Shown piece by piece: positions 7,037-15,575 of a DNA stretch of 64,000 bases. The DNA comes from Stenotrophomonas hibiscicola ATCC 19867. Its GTDB lineage: Bacteria; Pseudomonadota; Gammaproteobacteria; Xanthomonadales; Xanthomonadaceae. How positions within the stretch are numbered: the first letter of the stretch is position 1; every line of letters starts with the position of its first letter. The notes under the pieces were generated by a model, which was given only the letters and a program-made list of their open reading frames with translations, ran no database searches and had not been told where the DNA came from. Where the stretch lies: assembly GCF_000382065.1 (NCBI RefSeq), contig NZ_KB907499.1, positions 233,631 to 297,630 of the forward strand. Direction: 5' to 3'. The position numbers and the translations under genes were made by a program.

Positions 7037-9520
7037 ATGCAGGACGTAACGCAACGCCAATGCAAAGTTGTGTCCGACAGCCGCTGGTCGCTCAGTACCT
7101 TCATGGAATTCTATGAGCGGATATTGAGCCCTCGCATTTTCCAGCCTTACGGGATGCTGCTGGCCGGGGAAATCGCCAGCGACATCGATGCAGGGTTCGC
7201 GGTCAAGGACGTGCTGGAAGTGGCATGCGGCACCGGGGTGATCACCGCCAGCCTGTATGAGGATCTTGCGCGGCCACGGGGCTTGCGGCTGGTGGCCAGC
7301 GATCTCTCGCAGATTGCGGTGGACATGGCCCGACGTGTCCTGAACCCCGAGATCCAGCAGAACGTTCCGTTGTTGGCCGACGTGGACATGGCAGAGCTTC
7401 CATTCGATGACAACAGCTTCGATGTGATTGTCTGCGGCTTCGGCCTGATGTTCCCGCCCGACAAGGCGCGCGTGGCCAGGGAGTTCCGGCGCGTGCTGCG
7501 GCCGGGGGGGCGTGTCTACGCGACGATGTTCCACTACAACCAGCTCTTCGAACTCACCCGCCAGCAATCGCAGCTGCATTTCGGCATGTCTTCCCGGTTG
7601 ATGGACGCGGCGCTGAGCCTGACCGACCCGTCGCCGATCACCCGCGCCTTCGCGATCGAAGGGCTGTCCCGGGCCAACGACGTGCCTGCTGGGCTGCATC
7701 CCCTGTCGTTCTCGCTCGACGCAGCCGGTGCGCGCGAGTTCCTGTTCAATGCCTGCATCCTGCTCGAAGAGTTCAACCAGTGCGACACCCGCACCCGTGA
7801 GCACTACCTGGACCTGATGCTGGCGCAGTTCGGCAAGGACGTGCCTGACCAATGCTACCGGGTGGAGGCATGGTTGCTGCGCGGCCAGGCCGATCCCGCC
7901 AATGCGGGCACGACGGTGGACATCGCGTCGCCCGACTTCTCGCCGCTGGTGCGCTGCCAGCAGCTGACCCATCGCGCGTCCAGCGCGGGCGTCGAGTGCG
8001 CAATCTCCGTGCAGGAGGCACAGGGGCTCGCTGCATTCACCGCTGCCAAGGCGGAGTTCCTGGCTGAGTATCCCGGCTTCCCCGACGCATCGGTAGAGAA
8101 GATGCGCAACGAGGAGTACGCACGGCTGGACGAGCAGCACGTCACGTATCTGGATCATGTAGGCGGAACCCTGCCACCCGAAAGCCTGCTCGAACAGGAC
8201 CTGCAGGCGTTGAAGCACGCAATCCTGGGAAATCCGCATAGCGGATCGAAGGCCTCGCAGGCGGCATACCAGGAGGCGCGGGATGCCATCTACGCCTTCT
8301 TTGACTGCTCTCCGGACGAGTACGAAGTGATATTCACTGCGAACGCCAGTAGCGCGATCCGGCTTGTGGCGGAATCGTTTCCGTTCCAACCGTGCACGCA
8401 GCTGCTGTTGACCAAGGACAATCACACGTCGGTGCATGGACTGCGCGAATACGCCAGGGCCAAGGGCGCCTCGGTGAAGTACATCCCTCTGGACGACGAT
8501 CTGCTGCTGCACGACGACCTGATGCGGCGTGCGCTGCAGCGGCTGGGCGACGGCGCCCCACACCTGCTGGCCTTTCCCGCCCAGTCCAACGCGACCGGCG
8601 CGCGGCATGACCTCGCTTGGATCGCCCGCGCGCAGGCGCACGGTGCGATGGTGCTGTGCGATGCAGCCGCACTGGTCCCGCAGGCGCGGCTGGATTGCGG
8701 CACCCTTCAACCGGATTTTGTGGTGGCCTCGTTCTACAAGATCTTCGGCTACCCCACCGGCGCAGGCTGCCTGCTTGCCCGCCGCTCGTCGCTGCAACTG
8801 CTCAGGCCACCGTCCTTTGCCGGTGGCGGAGTCTGCTACTACTCAGGCCCCTGGTCGCCCACCGAGCGGCTGCTGTATCGCGATGCCGGGCAACGTTTTG
8901 AGGTGGGAACACCCAACTACGCCGCGTTCCCGGCGATCGCCCGGGGCTTTGCCTTCGTGGCACGGATGGGCGGCGCCGAAGCCCTCGCGCTGCACTCCAC
9001 TGCACTGGCCCGGTGGATCGAGGTGCGTCTTGCCGCGCTTCGCCATACCGTGCGCGGCGACACACCACTTTGCCGCGTGTACGGCCCGCCGGCACAGCGA
9101 AAAGGAGCGACGGTGATGCTCAACTTTTTCGACTGCTATGGCTCGATCGTGCCGCATGCCCGCGTCAAGCACCTCGCCGACCGCTTCGGCATCACCCTGC
9201 GCAACGGATGCTTCTGCAACCTCGGAGCTGTCCAGCAGGCAACCTATGCAACTGCGGGTGCCGAGCACTGCGAACTGGACAAGACCGGGAAGATCCTCGA
9301 CTGCACCGCCTTCGATGAGAAGATCCTGGACAAGGGAGATTGTGGCGCGGTCAGGATTTCATTTGGGCTCGGTTCGAATTTTGCCGACGCCTACCGCTTC
9401 CTGATGTTTGCGACCTGCCTCCTGGACACCGACGTTTCTGGTCTTGAAGGTGTGCTCGCCGCGAGTGACCCTGAAGCCGATGCCGGCAGTCCTCGTACCG
9501 CTCCTGCCGTGCCGGCCTGA
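7037..9520 (+). CDS. Fusion of SAM methyltransferase and Moco-sulfurase-like class V aminotransferase
   Basis: An 827-residue cytoplasmic fusion. Residues 1-285 are a class I SAM-dependent methyltransferase: motif I VLEVACGTG at 59-67, the acidic strand end VASD at 86-89, and the RVLRPGGRV post-motif at 152-160. Residues 365-800 are a class V PLP enzyme resembling the NifS-like part of molybdenum cofactor sulfurase: YLDHVGG at 371, NPHSG at 399, DNHTS at 461, FPAQSN at 513, LCDAAA with Asp542, and SFYKIFGYPTG with PLP-lysine Lys568. RNGCFCN (722-728) offers a persulfide-type cysteine. The MOSC domain of eukaryotic MOCOS is absent. The start follows GGGAG. The fusion suggests coupled sulfur transfer and S-methylation or modification of one substrate, but that is inference; no biosynthetic partners flank it. 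Confidence 0.82.
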   Translation: MQDVTQRQCKVVSDSRWSLSTFMEFYERILSPRIFQPYGMLLAGEIASDIDAGFAVKDVLEVACGTGVITASLYEDLARPRGLRLVASDLSQIAVDMARRVLNPEIQQNVPLLADVDMAELPFDDNSFDVIVCGFGLMFPPDKARVAREFRRVLRPGGRVYATMFHYNQLFELTRQQSQLHFGMSSRLMDAALSLTDPSPITRAFAIEGLSRANDVPAGLHPLSFSLDAAGAREFLFNACILLEEFNQCDTRTREHYLDLMLAQFGKDVPDQCYRVEAWLLRGQADPANAGTTVDIASPDFSPLVRCQQLTHRASSAGVECAISVQEAQGLAAFTAAKAEFLAEYPGFPDASVEKMRNEEYARLDEQHVTYLDHVGGTLPPESLLEQDLQALKHAILGNPHSGSKASQAAYQEARDAIYAFFDCSPDEYEVIFTANASSAIRLVAESFPFQPCTQLLLTKDNHTSVHGLREYARAKGASVKYIPLDDDLLLHDDLMRRALQRLGDGAPHLLAFPAQSNATGARHDLAWIARAQAHGAMVLCDAAALVPQARLDCGTLQPDFVVASFYKIFGYPTGAGCLLARRSSLQLLRPPSFAGGGVCYYSGPWSPTERLLYRDAGQRFEVGTPNYAAFPAIARGFAFVARMGGAEALALHSTALARWIEVRLAALRHTVRGDTPLCRVYGPPAQRKGATVMLNFFDCYGSIVPHARVKHLADRFGITLRNGCFCNLGAVQQATYATAGAEHCELDKTGKILDCTAFDEKILDKGDCGAVRISFGLGSNFADAYRFLMFATCLLDTDVSGLEGVLAASDPEADAGSPRTAPAVPA

Positions 9521-9984
9521 CGCTCCACGGCGAGTGCCACCGCCGGCGCGCGACGGCGACGTTGTTCCAGCACGGATGTGTCCAGGCGGGGGCGCTGCGC
9601 GGCGCGTGCGTGGCATTCCGGCACACTGGCCGACGCCGCCTGGGCTGCACGCTCAGGCTCGCGCACATTGCCCGGGCTGTCACCGGTGATGTCACGGAAG
9701 ATGCGGCCAAAGGTGCCCAGGCTGCGCCACCCGGTCTGCGCGGCGATTTCGGTCACCGCCAGATCGGTATCACGCAGCAGCGCCACCGCTCGTTCGATGC
9801 GGCGGCTGAGCAGATAACGGTGCGGCGGCAGCCCGAAGGCCTGCTTGAACGAGCGGGCGAAGTGCGCCGGCGACACCGCACTGACCTCAGCCAGGCGCGC
9901 GACGGGCCATTCCTCATGGCTGGCCCGATCCATCCGGTCCTTGGCGCGCAGCAGGCGCCGGAGCAGTTCGGGGCTCTGGCTCAT
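9391..9984 (-). CDS. AraC-family transcriptional regulator with 3' tail overlapping the fusion gene
   Basis: A 197-residue protein whose N-terminal 110 residues form the double helix-turn-helix of AraC regulators (SPAHFARSFKQAFG and GTFGRIFRDITG). There is no ligand domain in front. It starts by ATGA overlap with the lysR gene, so the two are co-translated. The last 43 codons (9391-9520) overlap the convergent fusion gene and read as arginine/serine-rich low-complexity sequence, unlike a conserved domain. The ancestral stop was probably near 9540. The DNA-binding part is confident; the tail may be an extension after stop loss. Confidence 0.8.
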   Translation of the reverse strand: MSQSPELLRRLLRAKDRMDRASHEEWPVARLAEVSAVSPAHFARSFKQAFGLPPHRYLLSRRIERAVALLRDTDLAVTEIAAQTGWRSLGTFGRIFRDITGDSPGNVREPERAAQAASASVPECHARAAQRPRLDTSVLEQRRRRAPAVALAVERQAGTAGAVRGLPASASGSLAASTPSRPETSVSRRQVANIRKR

Positions 9985-10907
9985 GGCATTACCGCCCGGG
10001 CCAGGTAATGGCGGGCTGCATGCCGCGCCTGGGCGGCCTGCTCGACCAGCCAGTCACGGAATGCAATGACCTTGGCACTGCCACCTCGCGCCGTGGGTGC
10101 CACGAACCAGAAGCTGCGACCGTCGCAGGCCACCCCCGGATGCGCCTGCACCAAACGCCCGCTGTCCAGCTCGGCCTGGAACAGGATCGGCGAACCAATG
10201 GCGATGCCCTGCCCTGCGATCGCGGCGCCGACATCCAGATGCTCGACGGCAAAGGGCGCGACGAAACTCTCCGGTGCCGGCGGTGGAAGGTCCCCGTGCG
10301 CGGCAAACCACAGGGCCCACCAGTCCGGCCGCCCGAGCAGGGGAATTTCCAGCGCGCTGCTGCCCAGCCCACGGGCCGCTGGCAGCAGCGCCGGCGCACA
10401 CAACGGTGTGAACACGCTGGGAAACAAAGGAGTTGCCTGAAGACCTGGCCATTCGCCCTGGCCATTGCGGATGGCCGCATCGAAGTGACCGGCGGCCAGA
10501 TCCTGCGGCGCTGCCGACAGGTCCAGCTCCAGCACGAACTGCCGGTGGCGGGCGCGGAACGTGCCCAGCCGCGGCGTCAGCCAACTGGTGCCCAGCGTGG
10601 GCAGTACAGACAGGCGCAGTCGCGCCGCATCCATGTCTGCGGCGCGCATGAAGCTGGCGCGCAGTGCATCGAATGCCCGGGTGGCCTCCTGCGCGACGCT
10701 GGCCCCCGTCGCCGTCAGTTCTACGTGCTGTGCATGGCGCAGGAACAGGCAGGTGCCGGTCTGGGCCTCCAGCCGCCGCACGTGGTAGCTCACCGATGCC
10801 GCACTGGTGTCGAGCTCCTCGGCGGCACGCGCGAAGCTGCCCAGCCGCGCCGCCGCCTCGAAGGCACGGATGGCGGCAAGCGATGGCAGCTGGCGTTGGG
10901 TGACCAT
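9981..10907 (-). CDS. LysR-family transcriptional regulator (GcvA-like)
   Basis: A 308-residue LTTR. The winged helix-turn-helix is at residues 8-66 (AIRAFEAAARLGSFARAAEEL, ASVSYHVRRLEAQ) and a periplasmic-binding-like effector domain is at about 92-295. The opening LPSLAAIRAFEAAARLGSF is typical of GcvA/AmpR-like members. It lies 91 bases divergent from the Tat-type duplicated-domain gene, the usual LTTR arrangement, so that gene is the likely target. It is translationally coupled to the downstream araC gene. Confidence 0.92.
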   Translation of the reverse strand: MVTQRQLPSLAAIRAFEAAARLGSFARAAEELDTSAASVSYHVRRLEAQTGTCLFLRHAQHVELTATGASVAQEATRAFDALRASFMRAADMDAARLRLSVLPTLGTSWLTPRLGTFRARHRQFVLELDLSAAPQDLAAGHFDAAIRNGQGEWPGLQATPLFPSVFTPLCAPALLPAARGLGSSALEIPLLGRPDWWALWFAAHGDLPPPAPESFVAPFAVEHLDVGAAIAGQGIAIGSPILFQAELDSGRLVQAHPGVACDGRSFWFVAPTARGGSAKVIAFRDWLVEQAAQARHAARHYLARAVMP

Positions 10908-10998
10908 AAGTGTGACTTAGCCTGAGCCCCGATATCTGCGTGGTCAATCCCCCTCCTGTCCGCAACGATGGAGGCACTTTCGACAGGGGATCACGCAC

Positions 10999-12039
10999 AT
11001 GGATCGACGGCAGTTCCTGGCCACCCTGGCCGCCTCGGCGGCGTCCACTGCCCTGCCCTCCGGGTGGGCCCTGCCCAGCCACAGCAAAGATTGGACATGG
11101 TTGCAGGGCAACTGGCAGGTCCGGCACCGACGCCTGAAGGAGCGCCTGGTCGGCGATACCCGTTGGGAGTCCTTCACCGGTTCCAGTGCGGTCTGGCTCA
11201 CCCTGGGCGGACTCGGCACCATCGATGACAACGTCATGGCGCTGCCTTCGGGCCCTTACAGGGGCATGGGCGTGCGTGCATTCGATCCGGTGTCTTCCAT
11301 GTGGTCGATCTGGTGGATCGATGGCCGCAACCCTGCCCGTATCGAAGCCCCCGTGCGTGGCGTTTTCGAGGGCGATGCAGGCAGCTTCCGCGGCACCGAC
11401 CGGATCGACGGACGCCCCATCGACGTGTGGTTCCGCTGGCATGACATCCACGGCGAGGAGCCGTGGTGGGAGCAGGCGTTCTCCGACGATGCCGGTGCGC
11501 ACTGGGAAGTGAACTGGCGCAACTGGTTCCGCCGCACTGCTGCGATCCCTTCTCCGCTTCCGAAGCTGCCGGATGCACCGGGCGATTTTGATTTCCTGGT
11601 GGGCCATTGGAACGTGCGCCATCGTCGCCTGCGCGCTCGGCTGGCAGGCAGCGATGCGTGGGACGCGTTCAACGGCACCCTGCACAACTGGCCGGTCCTG
11701 GGAGGATTCGGCAACGTGGGTGACAACGTGATGGACGTGCCTGCAGCACCGCTGCGCGGCATGGGCATCCGCGCCTGGAATGCGGCGGAGCAGCACTGGC
11801 TGAGCTGGTGGCTGGATGGCCGGGAGCCGACCCGGATCGGCGCGCCACTGCGCGGTGGTTTCCAGGCCGGTGTCGGCCGCTTCTTCGGCGAAGACCAGCA
11901 CGACGGTCGATCCATCCAGACGCGGGTGATCTGGTCACGCATCACGCCGCGTTCGGCGCGCTGGGAACAGGCGGCCTCGGCCGATGGTGGGCGCAGCTGG
12001 GAAACCAACTGGGTCAGCGACTTCGAGCGACAGGCATGA
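10999..12039 (+). CDS. Tat-type exported protein with two tandem copies of one domain
   Basis: A 346-residue protein whose N-terminus MDRRQFLATLAAS looks like a twin-arginine or similar signal. The mature part holds two homologous halves of about 150 residues: W-x-W-LQGNWQVRHRRLKERL (about 32-51) is echoed by FDFLVGHWNVRHRRLRARL (about 194-212). Each is followed by GGLGTIDDNV/GGFGNVGDNV, RGMGVRAFD/RGMGIRAWN and WWIDGRNP/WWLDGREP. This resembles the DUF1579 fold (lipocalin-like, unknown function). It overlaps the next gene by ATGA and is divergent from lysR. The duplication is directly visible; the function is not known. Confidence 0.82.
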   Translation: MDRRQFLATLAASAASTALPSGWALPSHSKDWTWLQGNWQVRHRRLKERLVGDTRWESFTGSSAVWLTLGGLGTIDDNVMALPSGPYRGMGVRAFDPVSSMWSIWWIDGRNPARIEAPVRGVFEGDAGSFRGTDRIDGRPIDVWFRWHDIHGEEPWWEQAFSDDAGAHWEVNWRNWFRRTAAIPSPLPKLPDAPGDFDFLVGHWNVRHRRLRARLAGSDAWDAFNGTLHNWPVLGGFGNVGDNVMDVPAAPLRGMGIRAWNAAEQHWLSWWLDGREPTRIGAPLRGGFQAGVGRFFGEDQHDGRSIQTRVIWSRITPRSARWEQAASADGGRSWETNWVSDFERQA

Positions 12040-12917
12040 AGGCGCAGCTGGCCGTGATGCTGCTGGTTGCTGCGTCGCCTGCCGCGTCTCCATCAAGGGT
12101 GCTGCAGATCGTCGGCCCGGCCGAACGCTTTGCCCCGGACGTTGCATCCACGCAGTACGACGAGATTCGACTGACCTTGAGCCCGGACGGAAAAACCGCA
12201 CTGTGGTTCAGCCGCAACCGGCCCGGCGGTCCGGGTGCGTATGACATCTGGATCTCGCGCAACGATGGGCAGCGCTGGCGGCCGGCGATGCCGGTGCCGT
12301 TCAACACGCCGGGGCGCGACTTCGATCCCGCCTTTTCCGCCGATGGCCGCGTGGTGTATTTCTGTTCGGATCGCGCAGGCGGCCAGGGCGGCGACGATCT
12401 GTATCGGGTCAGCATGGGAAGCGACGGTCGATTCGGGGAGCCGGTCAATCTTGGCCCGGCAGTGAACAGCGCGGCCGATGAATTCGCGCCGATGCTCTCG
12501 CCGGACGGTCGTACGCTGTTGTTCTCCAGCGATCGTGCGGGCGGTGCCGGCGGCCATGACCTCTACAGCGCCACGATGATCGGCGGCGTGGCGCAGCTGG
12601 CACGGCCGCTGGCGGGAGACCTCAATACCGCAGCGCAGGAGTTCGATGCCACCTTCCTGGGCGACGGCCGAACGGTGGTGTTTGCCCGCGCCCAGGACTT
12701 CGGCAGTGCACCGGTGCGCCAGTTCATTGCCTACGCGCGTGGAGGCCGTTATGACGCGGGCCTTGCATTGCCCTCGCCCTTGAACGAGGCCTCCGGCGAC
12801 AGCTACGGCGCGATGCTGGATGGCTCGCAACCCGGCACCTTGACCTATTCGGCGCGGCGCGCAGACGGTGCAGGGTTGGACCTGTACCGCATCCGCTACC
12901 AGATGTCGCGACCTTGA
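12036..12917 (+). CDS. Exported PD40/TolB-type beta-propeller protein
   Basis: A 293-residue protein with a short signal peptide (1-19) and repeated PD40 (WD40-like) blades: LSPDGKTALWFSRN, FSADGRVVYFCSDRAGG, LSPDGRTLLFSSDRAGG and a degenerate FLGDGRTVVFARA. The blades end in G-x-D-L-Y/W elements. Such propellers bind peptides or envelope components in the periplasm. The start ATG overlaps the stop of the preceding gene (ATGA at 12036), so the two are probably one operon. No specific role is known. Confidence 0.85.
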   Translation: MKAQLAVMLLVAASPAASPSRVLQIVGPAERFAPDVASTQYDEIRLTLSPDGKTALWFSRNRPGGPGAYDIWISRNDGQRWRPAMPVPFNTPGRDFDPAFSADGRVVYFCSDRAGGQGGDDLYRVSMGSDGRFGEPVNLGPAVNSAADEFAPMLSPDGRTLLFSSDRAGGAGGHDLYSATMIGGVAQLARPLAGDLNTAAQEFDATFLGDGRTVVFARAQDFGSAPVRQFIAYARGGRYDAGLALPSPLNEASGDSYGAMLDGSQPGTLTYSARRADGAGLDLYRIRYQMSRP

Positions 12918-12985
12918 GGGCAGGTGGTGTCGATTTCCAGCGCGCTGGTTCGTCGAGAGGATGAATGCCCCAGGAGAAAATGCAG

Positions 12986-13522
12986 ATGCCCTCCCATCAG
13001 TCGCTTGCATGCGCGTGCGGCCAGGTACGCCTGACCGCCACGGGCCAACCCATTGCCACCGTCGAATGCTGCTGCGACAGCTGCCGCAAGGCCGGCGCCA
13101 TGCTGCAGTCGCTGCCCCGCGCACCGGACGTGCTGGGCCCGCACGGCCAGACGCTCTTCGTAATGCACCGCAAGGATCGCGTCAGCATCGATGCCGGGCA
13201 TGCCATGCTGCGTGCCTTGCGATTGTCCAGCAGGGGCGGCAGCCGCCGCGTGCTGGCCGGCTGCTGCAATACGCCGCTGTTCCTGGAGTTCAGCGGTGGC
13301 CATTGGCTGAGCCTGCATGGCCTGTTGTGGCCGGCGTCGGCAAGACCCGCCGTGGAGATGCGGACGATGGTCAGTGATCTTCCTGACCCGTCTGTCCTTC
13401 CGGACGATGTGCCGAACCTGAAGACCCACTCGCTGCGGTTCTACGCCCGCCTGATGAAGGCGTGGATCGCCATGGGCTTCCGCAGCCCGCGCATCGAAGT
13501 CGCGGGAGATTCCCATGTCTGA
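12986..13522 (+). CDS. GFA-like cysteine-rich zinc-fold protein
   Basis: A 178-residue protein resembling the glutathione-dependent formaldehyde-activating (GFA) fold: CACG near the N-terminus, CCCDSCRKAG around 30-38 and GCCNTP near 85 supply the clustered zinc cysteines. I chose ATG 12986 because AGGAG lies nine bases upstream; in-frame ATGs at 12965 and 12980 are alternatives. It overlaps the next small gene by eight bases, suggesting coupling. GFA-fold proteins have diverse, mostly unproven activities. Confidence 0.75.
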   Translation: MPSHQSLACACGQVRLTATGQPIATVECCCDSCRKAGAMLQSLPRAPDVLGPHGQTLFVMHRKDRVSIDAGHAMLRALRLSSRGGSRRVLAGCCNTPLFLEFSGGHWLSLHGLLWPASARPAVEMRTMVSDLPDPSVLPDDVPNLKTHSLRFYARLMKAWIAMGFRSPRIEVAGDSHV

Positions 13523-13823
13523 GCCCGAGCGGATCGAGATCGAGAGCATCACCACGCCCGGGCACATCCAGCGCGTGGATCGCGCCAAGTACCTCGCCAT
13601 GCGCCATGCTTTGCTGCGAGCCCTGCCTTCGCAACCGCCCGGCCTGACCGTTGCGCAGGCAAAACAGGCACTGCTGCCACATCTGCCCGCCGCCCTGTTC
13701 CCGGCAGGTGCCACCGCCGGCTGGTGGTTGAAGGCCGTGCAGCTGGACCTGGAAGCCAAGGGCGTGATCGAGCGCGTCGCGGGCAAGCCGTTGCGCCTGT
13801 TCAAGCACCTCGCGGCCGGCTGA
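13515..13823 (+). CDS. Conserved small protein, function unknown
   Basis: A 102-residue soluble protein starting inside the 3' end of the GFA-like gene. The C-terminal half (GWWLKAVQLDLEAKGVIERV, then PLRLFKHL) has the helix-turn-strand pattern of a winged-helix-like DUF seen in small bacterial proteins. I cannot name the family with confidence. Its stop abuts the convergent sigma-54 activator gene with no spacer. Confidence 0.65.
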   Translation: MSEPERIEIESITTPGHIQRVDRAKYLAMRHALLRALPSQPPGLTVAQAKQALLPHLPAALFPAGATAGWWLKAVQLDLEAKGVIERVAGKPLRLFKHLAAG

Positions 13824-15179
13824 TCAGCGCTGCGCAGGCAGCTCCAGCCGGTGCTTGCGGCACAGCCGATACACCGTGACCCGCGATATCTGCATCTGCC
13901 GCGCGCACTCGGAGACGTTGTAGCCGGTCTGGCGCAGGGTCTGCAGTAGTACATCGCGCTCGGCCTGGCCGCGCGCGTCGTGCAGCATCGCCGCGGGCAG
14001 GACCGCTGCCAATGCGCCCAGCTCCAGGTCACGCTCACTGATCAGCTCGCCTTCGGCCATGATCGCTGCGCGCTGCACACGGTTCAGCAGTTCGCGTACG
14101 TTGCCGGGCCAGTCGAAGCGCCGCATGGCCTGTACTGCGGCCGGTGCAAAGCCGCGTGCACGCACGCTGTGGCGCAACCGGAAGCAGCGCAGGAAGTGCT
14201 CGGCCAGCAGCTGCACGTCGGCACCTCGCTCGCGCAGCGGCGGCATCAGCAGGCGCAGCACATTCAGGCGGTAGTAGAGATCGCTGCGGAACCGCCCCTG
14301 CGCCACCGCGTGTTCCAGTTCGACGTGGGTCGCGGCAAGTACTCGCACGTCCGCGCGCAGCGGCTGGCTGCTGCCCACGCGCTCGAAGGTCCCCTCCTGC
14401 AGCACGCGCAGCAGGCTGGTCTGCGCTTCTGCCGGCAGATCGCCTACCTCATCAAGAAACACCGTACCGCCATGGGCGGATTCGAACACACCGATCTGCC
14501 GCTTGTCGGCACCGGTGAACGAGCCACGTTCGTGGCCGAACAGCTCCGACTGCACCAGGCTGGCCGGAATCGCACCACAGTTCACCGCAATGAAAGGCCT
14601 GCCGGCGCGCCCCGACAGCGCATGCAGCGCATGTGCAGCCAGTTCCTTGCCTGTACCGGTTTCGCCGGTGACCAGCACCGGCAGTTCCACCGGCGCGAAC
14701 TTGTGCAGCACCGTGCGCACCGCATGCAGCGCAGCGCTTTCGCCAATCAGTGCATGCGGTCCATACCCACTGCAGGTTGCATCGACAGGCGGATCATCCG
14801 CATCGAACTGCTGGCGCATTGCGCAGACCAGGTCCTGAAGGCCGAACGGCAGCGTGAAGCGCGCGCCACATCGCTGCAGCAACGGCAGCCAGGCCGGCGA
14901 TGTGGGTCCGGCGCCCGGTGGCAGTACCGCCAGCCAGGGCAGATGCTGGTGCTGCTCGATCCACGGTTCCAGCAGCTGCAGCGACGCCGCATCGAGATGG
15001 CGCAGATCGAGTACGGCGAGCAATCGATCACGCCCACGCAGGCCTATCGCCATGGCGGGATCGGGATGGATGCTGCGCACATACCAGCCTGCTGCCGCCA
15101 GCGCACTGCGCTCGTTCGCCAACGGCTCGCCAAACCAGAGCACGCAACGTGACGTAGAAGCCTCCGGGACCGCTGCCAT
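13824..15179 (-). CDS. Sigma-54-dependent Fis-type enhancer-binding activator
   Basis: A 451-residue bacterial enhancer-binding protein. The N-terminal about 130 residues form a response-regulator-like domain without the phospho-acceptor signature (VpsR-like). The AAA+ domain holds Walker A GETGTGKE (172-179), the sigma-54 contact loop GSFTGA (219-224, serine in place of alanine in GAFTGA), Walker B FLDE (241-244) and an arginine-finger region. A Fis-type helix-turn-helix closes the protein (NVSECARQMQISRVTVYRL). It is divergent from the Fap-like amyloid operon, whose promoter has a -24/-12 element, so it is the likely activator. Confidence 0.95.
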   Translation of the reverse strand: MAAVPEASTSRCVLWFGEPLANERSALAAAGWYVRSIHPDPAMAIGLRGRDRLLAVLDLRHLDAASLQLLEPWIEQHQHLPWLAVLPPGAGPTSPAWLPLLQRCGARFTLPFGLQDLVCAMRQQFDADDPPVDATCSGYGPHALIGESAALHAVRTVLHKFAPVELPVLVTGETGTGKELAAHALHALSGRAGRPFIAVNCGAIPASLVQSELFGHERGSFTGADKRQIGVFESAHGGTVFLDEVGDLPAEAQTSLLRVLQEGTFERVGSSQPLRADVRVLAATHVELEHAVAQGRFRSDLYYRLNVLRLLMPPLRERGADVQLLAEHFLRCFRLRHSVRARGFAPAAVQAMRRFDWPGNVRELLNRVQRAAIMAEGELISERDLELGALAAVLPAAMLHDARGQAERDVLLQTLRQTGYNVSECARQMQISRVTVYRLCRKHRLELPAQR

Positions 15180-15372
15180 GCTTCCCCCAGCATCCGGACA
15201 CCGTCGGCGGACTGTCAGGCAATCGCCGGCGTGCCGCCCCCCGCCGGGACCTCTACGGCCACCGGGGCGGCCTTTGTTGGGCGGATCCTAGCGCTTCCCT
15301 AAACGGCGGCGCAATGAGCAATGCGTCAAGAAATTCGTGGCTGAACCGGCACCGTTGCAGACGGCGGCGCCA

Positions 15373-15476
15373 CCTGTAACACCCATGCAACAGTTGCCCG
15401 CCGCCCTTGCCCTGCGGTGCCTGGGGCTTCGAAATCCCAACGATTCCCCGACGTGCCTGTAACACCGTGGCAGCAG
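15373..15476 (+). repeat. Two 21-bp direct repeats, candidate enhancer sites
   Basis: CCTGTAACACC occurs at 15373-15383 and 15456-15466; with the following NNKGCARCAG the match extends over 21 positions (15373-15393 and 15456-15476). The copies are 83 bases apart, close to eight helical turns, and each shows partial dyad symmetry (CTG...CAG). They lie about 50 and 135 bases upstream of the -24 element. This is the expected geometry for binding of the adjacent activator. Confidence 0.6.
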
Positions 15477-15527
15477 CCCGGTCAGGTGCTGCACGGTCCC
15501 GACATTGGCGGGTGGGCACTTCCAGGT

Positions 15528-15542
15528 TGGCACGGTTGATGC
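15528..15542 (+). promoter_or_regulatory. Sigma-54 (-24/-12) promoter of the amyloid operon
   Basis: TGGCACG, four bases, then ATGC matches the consensus TGGCACG-N4-TTGC except for one base. The invariant GG and GC are ten bases apart. Transcription would start near 15554, about 20 bases before the first gene. The divergently encoded activator supports the assignment. The remainder of the 396-base gap (15180-15575) shows only the direct repeats. Confidence 0.78.
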
Positions 15543-15575
15543 GTGGTTCCGCCGCACCCATCGCGGGAGATCGGC

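Noticed and set aside
6956..8797. A 613-codon open frame opposite the methyltransferase/sulfurase fusion
   Set aside because: Composition is that of a shadow frame, and the sense frame carries clear catalytic motifs.
10054..11901. A 615-codon open frame opposite and within lysR and the duplicated-domain gene
   Set aside because: Crosses a divergent promoter region and shares most bases with recognised genes; no motif.
13981..15152. A 390-codon + strand frame opposite the sigma-54 activator
   Set aside because: Shadow of the AAA+ gene; His/Gln/Arg-rich without motif.
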